A DNA stretch of 64,000 nucleotides from a bacterium. GTDB taxonomy: Bacteria > Joyebacterota > Joyebacteria > Joyebacterales > Joyebacteraceae. Made by a program: the position numbers and the translations under genes. Positions 51,458 to 60,741 of this stretch are shown piece after piece; within the stretch, counting starts at the first letter, position 1, and every line of letters begins with the position of its first letter. Location: assembly GCA_025774245.1 (NCBI GenBank), contig JALGWI010000002.1:98648-162647 (forward strand), in the 5' to 3' direction. The notes under the pieces were generated by a model. The model saw only the letters and a program-made list of their open reading frames with translations. It had not been told where the DNA came from and ran no database searches.

Positions 51458-53788
51458 CTACTTCAGCAACACCATCTTGCCCGACGCGTCGCGGCCGTCG
51501 GCGGTGAGCCGCACGAAGTAGATGCCGGCCGCCACGGGGGCGCCGCTCTCGTCGGTGCCGTCCCAGCCGATCTCGTGGGCGCCGGCGTCGCGCTCCTCGT
51601 CAGCCACGAGCGCGCGGACCAGACGGCCCGCCGGATCGTAGATGCGAAGGTCGACGCGGCCCGCGGCGGGAAGCTCGAAGCGGACGCTCGTCCTGGGATT
51701 GAACGGGTTCGGGTAGTTCGAAACGGCGAGCCTTCGCACGGCGATTTCACCCTCGTCGATCCCCGAGGAGGAGCTCCCAACGAAGAGGCCGACGTCGTCG
51801 ACGTACCACCCGTCGGCGGTCGCCCAGCCGTCGGAATCGAGGACGAAGCGGACCTTGAAGGCCGCGGTCCCGATGTAGTCCGAGAGCTCGATGACCTCCT
51901 CGGTCCACGCCTGCTGTTCGCCGTCGAACGAGGCGACCTGTGTCCAGCTCGATCCGCCGTTCGTGCTCACCTCGACGTAGCAGAAGTCGTAGCCGGTCTC
52001 GGTGTCGTAGCTGTGCCAGAACGAGAGGTCGGCGTCTTCGGCGTCCGTCAGATCGATCGGGCCGGCGAGCGTCATCACGGTGTACGCGTTGTTTCCGTAG
52101 TCGCCGGACGGGCTGTCGGTCATCGACGTGACGGGACTCATGAAGGTGCTCGTCGTCACGCCCCAGCCTCCGTTCCAGTTCCCGAGCCCGGACTCGATGT
52201 CGTCGTAGAGGGTGGACGTCGCGAGCGCGAAGTCCTCGGAGGAGATCGTGTTGTCCTCGACCATGACGTCCTGGTGTTCCTGGCTGAGGTAGCCCAGGAG
52301 GGTCGCCTTCACCGTGTGCATGCCGGCAGGGACGAACGGGATCTCATAGTAGCCGGTCCCCGCGTCGGCCGTCGCCGTGTAGCCGGAGAGATCGGTGATC
52401 TCGACGGCGGCGGCGATCGGGTTCGCGTCGTCGTCCGTGACGTATCCCGCGACGGTCCCGCGCGGCGGCGGTTCCATCGCGAAGTCGACGACGACGAACG
52501 TGTCGAGGCTGGCGCTCACGTTGTAGACCGTCTCTGTCGGGTAGTCCGCGACGGTCGCCACGACCGTGTAGGTCCCGGTCTCGACCATCCGGTGGTAGTC
52601 GCCGACGGCCGGGTCGGTGTAGACGTCCTTCCCGATCTCGGGGATGCTGATCGTCGCGTAGAGCGGCTCCAGCGTCTCGGCGTCGTAGACGCGGCCGCGG
52701 ATCCCTCGACCGGACATCCGGGCCTGGTAGAGCATGGCGGGGATGTTGTCGGCGACGATACCGTCGATCTGATACGCGGGCGGGTCCTTGACGACCGAGA
52801 GCTCGATCGTCGTGTCGATCTCGCCGCGCGTGTCGTAGCACCAGTCCTGGCAGCTCCCCGTGATGACGTACCAGTCGGCCCCGTTCGTGACGGGGAGGCC
52901 GGAGAGGGAGCCGTACTCGTCCGAGATCGTGATGATCATCGGCTCGTCGGGCGTCGCGGCGTAGGAGTAGTCCCAGAGGTAGTTCACGTAGACCGCGCCC
53001 GAGTGGAACGTGAGAGACGTCACGGGGTTCATGCCGATGTTGTGGTCCCGGAGCGCCCGCGTCTCAGGAGCGCTGAACGCGGTTCCCGCGCTGCACCCGT
53101 CGGGACAGAGGTAGTTCCGGTTGAGGTCGGTGCCCTGCGCGTTGTAGCGGGAGCCGCTCGTGTGGCCGTCCGGGTTCAGCATCGGGATGATCCAGATCTC
53201 GCGGTTGTCGACAAGCCAGGTCACCTGGGGATCTGTCCCGTAGTTCTCGAGGAGGTACTTCGCCATGTAGTACGGCACCTCGATGCCGATCGTCTCGTTC
53301 CCGTGGTGGCCGCCGATCCACTGGATCTCGGGCTCGGCCTCTTCGATGTCGGGATTGTCGGTGATCTTGAGGGCCCAGAGTTGCCGGTGCTGGACGCTCT
53401 CGCCGATCGAGACGAGCTCGGTGATCGAGGGATACGCCGCGGCCCACGCCGCGAAGTCGTTCGTGATCTCGGTGTAGCTGTGGTACTCGCCCCTGTCGGG
53501 AAGGCCCAGCGACTGCACCTCGTCGCTCATGCGCTCGAAGATGACCGTCGGGCGGAAGCCGTTGGCCCAGAGCGCGTCGATCTCCGAGGGGATCGCCGCG
53601 ATCTCCGCCACCCCTCCCCTCACCGTCACGATGTCCATGCCGAGCTCGTTCAGGCGGTGGATGTCGGCACGGGAGAGGATCTCCACCTCCACCACGGCCG
53701 CGTCGTCACGCGGGTACGCGTACCCGGAAGACGCCGCAAGCACGGTCGCCAGCAGCGCGGCCGCCACGACCCAGAGCGAGACCCTCAT
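51458..53788 (-). CDS. Secreted M14 zinc carboxypeptidase with C-terminal sorting (T9SS/FlgD-like) domain
   Basis: IQWIGGHHGNETIGIEVPYY (HxxE), NREIWIIPMLNPDGH; carboxypeptidase-regulatory-like repeats; C-terminus VSNYPNPFNPRTSVRFELP...AAGIYFVRLTADGRDASGKMVLLK. Confidence 0.92.
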   Translation of the reverse strand: MRVSLWVVAAALLATVLAASSGYAYPRDDAAVVEVEILSRADIHRLNELGMDIVTVRGGVAEIAAIPSEIDALWANGFRPTVIFERMSDEVQSLGLPDRGEYHSYTEITNDFAAWAAAYPSITELVSIGESVQHRQLWALKITDNPDIEEAEPEIQWIGGHHGNETIGIEVPYYMAKYLLENYGTDPQVTWLVDNREIWIIPMLNPDGHTSGSRYNAQGTDLNRNYLCPDGCSAGTAFSAPETRALRDHNIGMNPVTSLTFHSGAVYVNYLWDYSYAATPDEPMIITISDEYGSLSGLPVTNGADWYVITGSCQDWCYDTRGEIDTTIELSVVKDPPAYQIDGIVADNIPAMLYQARMSGRGIRGRVYDAETLEPLYATISIPEIGKDVYTDPAVGDYHRMVETGTYTVVATVADYPTETVYNVSASLDTFVVVDFAMEPPPRGTVAGYVTDDDANPIAAAVEITDLSGYTATADAGTGYYEIPFVPAGMHTVKATLLGYLSQEHQDVMVEDNTISSEDFALATSTLYDDIESGLGNWNGGWGVTTSTFMSPVTSMTDSPSGDYGNNAYTVMTLAGPIDLTDAEDADLSFWHSYDTETGYDFCYVEVSTNGGSSWTQVASFDGEQQAWTEEVIELSDYIGTAAFKVRFVLDSDGWATADGWYVDDVGLFVGSSSSGIDEGEIAVRRLAVSNYPNPFNPRTSVRFELPAAGRVDLRIYDPAGRLVRALVADEERDAGAHEIGWDGTDESGAPVAAGIYFVRLTADGRDASGKMVLLK

Positions 53789-53823
53789 CGAGAAGCTCCT
53801 TGAAAGTGGACCGTCCGTCAAGC

Positions 53824-53857
53824 GCGTGCCCGGCCCCGTCGCGGGCGCCGGGCACGC
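53824..53857. other. Intergenic hairpin (11-bp outer stem plus 4-bp inner stem)
   Basis: gcgtgcccggc-cccg-tcg-cggg-c-gccgggcacgc. Confidence 0.8.
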
Positions 53858-53905
53858 AGCGAATATCGGAAAGAGAAGTCCTGCGAGCGCCGCCGGTGAC
53901 GGGCG

Positions 53906-55378
53906 CTACTTCAGGAGCGTCATCTTCATGAACGCGGTGTCGTCGGCCGCCGTGAGGCGCGAGAAGTAGATGCCGGACGACACGCTCTTGCCGGCGTCGT
54001 CGGTCCCGTCCCACGCCACGGTGTGGCTGCCGGGCGAGACCCTGCCATCGACGAGCGTCCGGACGACCTGCCCGTTCACGTTGTGCACCGTCAGGCTGAC
54101 GCGACCCGCGTCGGCCGGCACAGCGTACTCGATCGTCGTGACCGGGTTGAACGGATTCGGGAAGTTCTGGCCGAGCGAGACCCGCGCGACCTCGACCTCC
54201 CCGTCCTCGACGCCCGTCGCGATCGCGTCGGACCACGTGATGATGCGACCGATGAGCGTCTTCTGGTTGTTCGGATCAGGAGCGGCAGTGCTGATGTTCT
54301 CGAATGCGAACGACAGGAACGACAGGATGTGGCCGTCCTCGCCGCCGCCGATGCCCTTCGCGCCCTCGGCCGAGTCGAACAGCGTGAAGAACGAGTCGTC
54401 CGGGAAGTCCGGATTCCCCATCCCGTCGTCCGAGCTCGCGACGGCCGTCGTGAGGGGCAGCGTCATGTCGTCGGTGACGCCGTTCCCGGGAACGCCGGTG
54501 ACGAGCGCGCCGCCGACGTCGTCGTTCCACGTCGTCAGGTGCAGGTAGTCGGTCGTGAACGTCGTCGCACCCGGCCGGCTTGAGAGATACGCGCTGCTCG
54601 CGAGGAACAGGCTTCCGCCGCCGTTCAGGTAGTCCATCCAGCTGTCCTCGACCGTGCTCGTGATGCCGGACGCGTCGCCGCTTCCGGTCGTCCAGAGGAC
54701 GACCCGGTGCGAGTCCAGCATGTCGAGCGTCGGGTACCCGTCGAGTTCCGTCTCGGGGTCGTACCTGCGGCCCGAGAAGCCCGCGTCCGCGACGGCGGTC
54801 TCGATGTAGGTCTCGTCGCCTGCGCCGCCATCGTCGTCGACGATAAGGACCGATGGGACCTCGATGAAGGTGCCGTACGACTCGGTGATCGCGACGAGGG
54901 TGTCGCCGTTGCTCGTCGCGTGGAGCGTCGTCAGGGCCATGCCCTCGGCGGTCCCGAGGTTGTCGATAACGTGGACGTCGAACGTCTCGGCCTGGCCCGG
55001 GGCGAGGGTGTAGTCCCACGGGCCGAAGTGGCATGTACCGTTGGTGTCGCAGTAGTTGGCGAACCAGTCGAACGACGCGACGCCGTCAGGGAGCTCGTCC
55101 TGGGTGATGTCGACCGTGATGACGTCTGTCTCGGTGCCGGTGTTCGTGAGCACCGTGTAGAAGGTCGACTCGCCGCCGTAGTCCATCTCGTAGGCGTAGA
55201 TCTCAGTCGTAAACTCGACGCCGTACGCGCGCTCGCTCCGGCCATTTCCCGAAATGTCGTCCGGGAAGCCCCCCCCCTCGACCAGGGTCGCTTCGCCCGC
55301 GGGGCCTGCCACAGCGATCGACGCCGAGAGCAGGATCCCGAGGACGGCAACGGCCAGGGCCGGCAGCCGATTCCTCAT
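53906..55378 (-). CDS. Secreted protein with C-terminal T9SS/FlgD-like sorting domain; partial paralog of the upstream selenoprotein candidate without the Trx-like domain
   Basis: Signal peptide MRNRLPALAVAVLGILLSASIAVAGP; VLIVDDDGGAGDETYIETAVADAGF...YLHLTTWNDDVGG shared with 55460-57466; C-terminus LGQNFPNPFNPVTTIEYAV...SGIYFSRL. Confidence 0.9.
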   Translation of the reverse strand: MRNRLPALAVAVLGILLSASIAVAGPAGEATLVEGGGFPDDISGNGRSERAYGVEFTTEIYAYEMDYGGESTFYTVLTNTGTETDVITVDITQDELPDGVASFDWFANYCDTNGTCHFGPWDYTLAPGQAETFDVHVIDNLGTAEGMALTTLHATSNGDTLVAITESYGTFIEVPSVLIVDDDGGAGDETYIETAVADAGFSGRRYDPETELDGYPTLDMLDSHRVVLWTTGSGDASGITSTVEDSWMDYLNGGGSLFLASSAYLSSRPGATTFTTDYLHLTTWNDDVGGALVTGVPGNGVTDDMTLPLTTAVASSDDGMGNPDFPDDSFFTLFDSAEGAKGIGGGEDGHILSFLSFAFENISTAAPDPNNQKTLIGRIITWSDAIATGVEDGEVEVARVSLGQNFPNPFNPVTTIEYAVPADAGRVSLTVHNVNGQVVRTLVDGRVSPGSHTVAWDGTDDAGKSVSSGIYFSRLTAADDTAFMKMTLLK

Positions 55379-55417
55379 CGCGCAACTCCTTCCTGGGTGT
55401 CTGGTCGTGATCCTGCC

Positions 55418-55446
55418 GTGCCCGGCGGCCGGCGGCCGCCGGGCAC
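55418..55446. other. Intergenic 13-bp perfect hairpin
   Basis: gtgcccggcggcc-ggc-ggccgccgggcac. Confidence 0.85.
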
Positions 55447-55459
55447 AATACCAACATCG

Positions 55460-57466
55460 CTACTTCAGAAGCGCCATCTTCCTCAAGGCCTTGTCGCCGC
55501 CCGCCTCGATCCTCGAGAAGTAGATGCCCGAGGCGAGGCTCTTGCCGGCGTCGTCCTTGCCGTCCCACACGACCGAGTGCGGACCCGGCGCGACGCTGCC
55601 GTCGACGAGCGTGCGCACGACCTGCCCGTTCACGTTGTGGATGACGAGGTTCACGTGCGCAGCACCAGTCGGCACGGTGAACGCGATCGTCGTCGTGGGG
55701 TTGAACGGGTTCGGGAAGTTCTGTCCGAGCGCGACACGCCGGTACTGACTGTCGCCCTCACCGTCGATGCCCGTGGTGGGCTCGAACCAGTCGAGCACCC
55801 TGGCAACGAGGGTCTTCTGGTTGTCCGGGTCCGCAGCGCTTGTCTTGACGTCCTCGAAGGGGAACCCGGTGAACACGATCTTGTGTCCGGCTTCCTCGAC
55901 GCGGATGCCCCTCGGACCGCCTGTCGCAGTAAAGGTGGCGACCGCCGGCGCTTCCGGCTCCATCGCGTCGACCCCGGCAGCCGGGATCGGACCGCCGAGC
56001 AGCATGAGCGACATGCCGTCGGAGATCGGGTCGGCGGGCACGCCGGTCATCACGAAGCCGCCGACGTCATCGGTCCACGTCGTGAGATGGAGGTAGTCGT
56101 CGGTGAACGCGTTGGCCATCGGGCGCGAGCTCAGGTAGTTCATGCTCGCGAGGAAGAGGTTCCCGCCACCGTCGAGGTAGTCCATCAGGTTCGCTTCGTC
56201 GTCGGGCCTGATGTCGAGGCCGTGCGCGTCCGCCGTCGTCCAGAGGACCGCCCAGTACGACGAGAGCTCGGCCAGGCTCGGCCTGCCCTCGACGTCCGTG
56301 TCCCAATCCCGGTAGAAGTAACCGGTGTCGGTCACGGCCGTCTGCAGGTGCGTCTGGAAGTCGGCACCACCATCGTCGTCGACGATGATGATCGAAGGTG
56401 TCTCGACGAACGTCGCGAACGACGCGGTCGACACGACGTCAACGTCACCCTGGCTCGTCCCCATCAGGGTCGTGAGCCCCATGCCCTGGGTGTCGCCGAC
56501 GAGGTCTTCGAACCTGACCTCGAAGCCCAGCTCCTCGCCGGGATCCATGGCGTGATCGGACGGATCGGTCTCCCACACCACCCCGCCGACCAGACGGTAG
56601 CTCGCCGTCCAATCGGACGGACTCACGCCGTCCGGGAGCACGTCCTGGCTCACGCTGACCGTGACAACGTCCGCGACCGTCCCGGTGTACCTGAGTGTCA
56701 CGTCGTAGGTCGAGGACTCCGAGTAGTCGATCTCGTCGGCGAAGAGCGGCGCCGCGAGCTGGAACTGGTACGGATCGGGCATGATCTGCGCGTTGTAGAC
56801 CTCGTGGGGCGAGAGGTCCTCGATCCAGACCACGACCCTGACCTCGCCCACGGTCGTCCAGGTCTTCGGGATGTCCCGGTAGACCACGAGCGACTCGCCG
56901 GGCGATGAGAGCATGACGGTCTCCGGTGTGAGCACGGCCCGCACCGACCACGGGTACTCCTCGTTCATGTCCTGGATCACGGCGAACTGGGCCGTGAACG
57001 GCCCGGCGCTCGTCGGTTCGGCCACCTTGAAGACGGCCTCGACCCAACCGCCGGTGTCCTCGTCGATGAGCCCATAGGACCGGATCGTCAGCTCCGTGTC
57101 GTTCGCGAGCCTGGCATCGATGATGGGCCGGTAGACGGCGGCGGAGCCGCCCCCCGCGCCGATGACCTCTTCGACGGCGTCGAAGTCGACCTCGGGGATG
57201 CCACTGACGGCGTACATGTTGGCGCGCAGATTCGCGGCGGAGAACGTGTACTCATCCGACAGGTGCCAGTAGACGTTGACCAGCTCGTCCTCGCCGTAGA
57301 CGTCTTCCTGCAGTAGCTCGAGCGCCGCACGGGCGTAAGGGCAGGTACCTCACCACGTCGCTCCGAAGAGCTCGGCAAACACGGCTCGCTGAGCCGCAAT
57401 GGCCGGTACCACTGTCGTCAGCAGGACCAGGGTAATGAGCCCCAGAAGCGCCAATCGCTTCAGCAT
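55460..57466 (-). CDS. Candidate secreted selenoprotein: signal peptide, thioredoxin-like UxxC domain, large extracellular region, C-terminal T9SS/FlgD-like sorting domain (668 aa with Sec at TGA 57352-57350)
   Basis: Reading from ATG 57466: MLKRLALLGLITLVLLTTVVPAIAAQRAVFAELFGATW[TGA]GTCPYARAALELLQEDVYGEDELVNVYWHLSDEYTFSAANLRANMYAVSGIPEVDF... An AAAGGAG Shine-Dalgarno precedes ATG 57466. The ORF-track start at 57217 has no SD and is mid-domain. Confidence 0.85.
57307..57345 (-). promoter_or_regulatory. Candidate bacterial SECIS element for the selenoprotein at 55460-57466
   Basis: After UGA: GGUA-CCUGC-CCUUA-CGCC-CGUGC-GGCG-...-CU-GCAGG; outer stem CCUGC/GCAGG, inner stem CGCC/GGCG, apical loop begins 19 nt after the UGA with G at loop position 2. 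Confidence 0.65.
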
Positions 57467-57563
57467 CTTCCACTCCTTTCGCGGCGGCGCCGCTCTTGTT
57501 GTCAGGATCCTGCCGCCTGCTGGCTGTGGAAGCAGTATTCCTGCTCGTTCTCCACTCTCATGA

Positions 57564-58649
57564 CTATTCGTTCAACAGCCTTCCGGACTGGATGATCTCG
57601 AGTGTCGTGTCGTCCTGGACGAAGGCGATCACGCCCAGGTTGTTCACGTTCCAGGACGGGTCGACCACGATGTCGCGCTCGACCACGACGGAATCACCGA
57701 CTGCCGAAATCGTGAGTGGCGCGTCGTCGAGCATGTTCCTCACGACGAACTCGTACGGCGGAACGTGCTCCGGGACGTCGTCCTCGAAGACGGCGATCCG
57801 GACCACGTTCGACGCGCCGGAGAGCGTCGAGTGGACCTTGACCTTCACGGCCACGCTCCCCCGGCCGGCCTCTATCGATCCGGTGAGGTCGACGGTGATC
57901 GGCGACCCGACGTCTCTCCTGAGATCGATCTCGAACGCGTAGTCCTCCTCGGCGGACGCCACCGTCGGCGCGCCCAGCACGGTTCTCAGGCCGTCGAACA
58001 CCGCGACCGGGAAGGCGGTCGGCGGAATCCCGTGCGCGCTGAAATAGACGTCGCAGCGCGCGATCGTCTCGGTGGTCGCGACGGCATCCGGCGGCGGGGA
58101 GTAGTGGTACGCGATGACCGTCAACTCGTCGGGACCGTACTGGTCGATGAGGTTCTGGAGCGCCTCCTCGCCGTTCGGGCAGTTCGGGCAGAACTGGTTC
58201 GTCAGGTACTCGACGAGCACCACCCGGGGCACGAGCTCGCCTCCGCCCGAGACGGCGGTGAATTCACACGTCGCCGGGTTCGGGTCGACGGCGTCCTCGT
58301 CGTCGACGGCGGCAACCTCGAAGAGGTGGTCGCCCTCGGCGACGCCCTCGATCGTGATCGACTCCTCGTCGGTCACGCCGGACGTGTCCGCGCCCGCGTC
58401 GCTCCCGTAGCTCCATTCGTAGTGGTCGACGTCACCGTCGGGATCGTCCCCGGTCCATTCGATCGTGACGTCGTCACCCGCCTGGACATTCCGAGCCGAT
58501 GGGCAATCCGTCAACTCGGTCCAGGGCGGCAGGTTCGCCGCGACCGGGTCGTCGAACCAGTCGCAGCCGCCGACGAGGGCGGCCGCGGCCAGTGCCGCGA
58601 CGGTCGTCGCCAGTGTTCCCGCGGTCCATCTGCGAAGCGCTCCGGACAA
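57564..58649 (-). CDS. Lipoprotein with Ig-like region and thioredoxin-like domain (Cys paralog of the Sec protein's Trx domain)
   Basis: Lipobox-like ALVGGCDW; VVLVEYLTNQFCPNCPNGEEALQNLIDQYGPDELTVIAYHYSPP aligns with the UGTC domain of 55460-57466. Confidence 0.85.
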   Translation of the reverse strand: MSGALRRWTAGTLATTVAALAAAALVGGCDWFDDPVAANLPPWTELTDCPSARNVQAGDDVTIEWTGDDPDGDVDHYEWSYGSDAGADTSGVTDEESITIEGVAEGDHLFEVAAVDDEDAVDPNPATCEFTAVSGGGELVPRVVLVEYLTNQFCPNCPNGEEALQNLIDQYGPDELTVIAYHYSPPPDAVATTETIARCDVYFSAHGIPPTAFPVAVFDGLRTVLGAPTVASAEEDYAFEIDLRRDVGSPITVDLTGSIEAGRGSVAVKVKVHSTLSGASNVVRIAVFEDDVPEHVPPYEFVVRNMLDDAPLTISAVGDSVVVERDIVVDPSWNVNNLGVIAFVQDDTTLEIIQSGRLLNE

Positions 58650-58658
58650 CCGGCCCTC

Positions 58659-60158
58659 CTAGAAGTACTTCGTGAAGCGCAGGCGCGCTCCGGCGAACTC
58701 GGGCTCGAAGAGGCAGACGCCCCCCGTGCACACCTTCCCGCCGCGCTGCGTGCCGCCCGCGAGCGAGACCTCGAGGTCGTAGTCGAGGATCATCCGTCGC
58801 ACCTCGAGGAGGAGCCACGAGTCGCGCGGTGCGCCCACCAGGTCCCGCGTCGTCGTCTCGAAGGTCCCGATGACGGTCGTCTCGAGCGTCGGATACCAGG
58901 CCGCCGCAGCGATGTAGTCGTTGTACGTCTCGAGCGACGGTTCCTCGACCCTCTGTCCTTCGAGCGTGATCTCGATCGTCTGCGTCCCGCCGACGATGAA
59001 CTCGAGCTCACCGACGCCGATCAAGTGCTCCGTGTATTTGCTCGTCCAGTCGTCGCCCTGGAAGAGGTACTCGCGCTGCCACGAGCCGGCGATCGCGAAC
59101 CGCGCGTTCTCGCTCAGATCGTGGACGTAGTACCCGTACATCTCCCAATGGCGGAGCCGGTTGTCGTGCCTCCGCGCCTCGGAGCTCCCGAACATGAGAG
59201 AGCCCTTGCCGCCGACGGGAGCGTTCGCCTCGGCGAGCCACCCCACCTCGTCGTTGAGGTTCACCTGGTAGGTCGCCCGGTTCATGAGCGTCCACAGGTG
59301 CTCCGACACGGCGGTCGGCGGGTTCACCACGTAGTGCTCGTAGGCCTCGTAGTCCTTGAACTCGCCGAAGAGCGTGAGCCAGTCGATCTGCGCCGTGGCG
59401 GTCACGTACGTCGCGTGCCCGTCGAGCGCCTCCTCGCCCGCGGGGTACTCCCCGTTCCTGGTCGCGTACTCGGCGCCCAGTGTCACGGGGCCGAGCCACG
59501 CGTCGAGCTCGCCGCCCAGAACGGTGTCCTCGAATCGGGCGGTCGCCTCGGGAAGGTCGATGTCGTCGTCAACGTCGAGGCTGATCCGCTCGACGGCGCT
59601 CGCCGCCAGACTGAGCCAGTCGGTCGCGCGCACGCCCGCCCGCGCAGCCCGGATCGTGTACTCCGTGCGCTGCGTCGGCGTGTGATCGTCGCCCGTGACG
59701 CCGGCCAGGAGAGCCCACTCGGTCGGACCCAGCCTGTACTCGGTCAAGAGACCATCGAGCGACGTGTCGTGCTCGACCGCGACCTCCTCGTAGCTCCTGA
59801 GGGTGATACCTCGCCCGAACGTCTCGAAGAAGCTCCCCGCCCTGAGGAGGAGATCCCCCTGCTCGTACGCCGCGTAGCGCTGCTTGATCCCGGCCGGAGG
59901 CACGTAGATCGCCGCCGGGTTGTACGAGGGATCCGAGAGCTGATACGCGCGGAAGACCCCGCCCACCGTCACCGGCCCCACGCCGAGGTCGAGCTCGAAC
60001 CTGCCGTCCGCCACCGACGCTTCCTCGTCGGTGTTGTAGAGGTACTCCCCCGTCACAACACCGCCGACGTAGACGTCGCTCTGACCCCGCGCTTCCGGAG
60101 GAAGGCACGAGATCAGGAGCACGAGAACGAGGGCGGACGCGATCCGTCCCCTACTCAC
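58659..60158 (-). CDS. Outer-membrane beta-barrel-like protein of unknown function
   Basis: Signal peptide LLISCLPPEARGQSD; alternating amphipathic strands (VYVGGVVTGEYLYN...), C-terminal ARLRFTKYF ending in Phe. Confidence 0.75.
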   Translation of the reverse strand: MSRGRIASALVLVLLISCLPPEARGQSDVYVGGVVTGEYLYNTDEEASVADGRFELDLGVGPVTVGGVFRAYQLSDPSYNPAAIYVPPAGIKQRYAAYEQGDLLLRAGSFFETFGRGITLRSYEEVAVEHDTSLDGLLTEYRLGPTEWALLAGVTGDDHTPTQRTEYTIRAARAGVRATDWLSLAASAVERISLDVDDDIDLPEATARFEDTVLGGELDAWLGPVTLGAEYATRNGEYPAGEEALDGHATYVTATAQIDWLTLFGEFKDYEAYEHYVVNPPTAVSEHLWTLMNRATYQVNLNDEVGWLAEANAPVGGKGSLMFGSSEARRHDNRLRHWEMYGYYVHDLSENARFAIAGSWQREYLFQGDDWTSKYTEHLIGVGELEFIVGGTQTIEITLEGQRVEEPSLETYNDYIAAAAWYPTLETTVIGTFETTTRDLVGAPRDSWLLLEVRRMILDYDLEVSLAGGTQRGGKVCTGGVCLFEPEFAGARLRFTKYF

Positions 60159-60741
60159 CGCTTCCCTCCGCGGCCGCAGGCGTCTCGGCCGCCTCGGACT
60201 CGTCCGGCGTCGCCGGCTCCTCGGGGCACTCCTCCGGGAAGAGCTCCTTCATCGTCTCCGCCAGCTCTTCGTGGTGACCCGGACGATACCCGGTCACCGA
60301 GTAGAGGATCGCTCCGTCGGTTCCGACGAGAACCGTCCGCGGCACGGAAGACACGTGGTACTTCTTCGCCACCTTCTGCGACGAGTCGAGCAGAACCTCG
60401 AACGTGTACCCCTTCGACTTGATGAAGGAGCCGACCCTCGAGCTCGATCTCGGCCCATCGATGGAGACGGCGACGACCTTCATGCCGCAGTTTCTGTAGT
60501 TGTCAAAGAGCTCCTGAAGCTGAGGGAATCCCTTGATACACGGCTTGCACCAGGTGGCCCAGAAATCAATGACCACCGGACCGTCCTTCAGGAGTTCCGT
60601 AAGCTTCACGTCCTTACCAGACAGATTCTTGAGCGTGAAATCGGGCGCCTTCTCACTGGCCGCCCACGACACAGCCGTACCCGCCAACACGAGAAGCGTT
60701 GCGCCGAGGATGACCAGGACGCTGGTTCTCCTGCTCTTCAT
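60151..60741 (-). CDS. TlpA-like secreted thioredoxin
   Basis: Signal peptide; VVIDFWATWCKPCIKGFPQLQELFDNYRNCGMKVVAVSIDGPRSS, SSVPRTVLVGTDG. Confidence 0.92.
   Translation of the reverse strand: MKSRRTSVLVILGATLLVLAGTAVSWAASEKAPDFTLKNLSGKDVKLTELLKDGPVVIDFWATWCKPCIKGFPQLQELFDNYRNCGMKVVAVSIDGPRSSSRVGSFIKSKGYTFEVLLDSSQKVAKKYHVSSVPRTVLVGTDGAILYSVTGYRPGHHEELAETMKELFPEECPEEPATPDESEAAETPAAAEGSGE

Noticed and set aside
55460-57217. ORF-track gene start at 57217 for the secreted protein
   Set aside because: Internal ATG with no Shine-Dalgarno, no signal peptide, and homology to the neighbouring Trx-like gene extends upstream through the TGA; true start inferred at 57466.
57350-57352. Interpretation of the in-frame TGA as a pseudogenising mutation, sequencing error or genome-wide UGA reassignment
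   Set aside because: UGA is used as an ordinary stop elsewhere (for example at 3920-3922 and 62209-62211). The UGA falls exactly on a catalytic Cys column, with an SD and signal peptide upstream and an intact downstream frame. Sequencing error cannot be fully excluded from the sequence alone.
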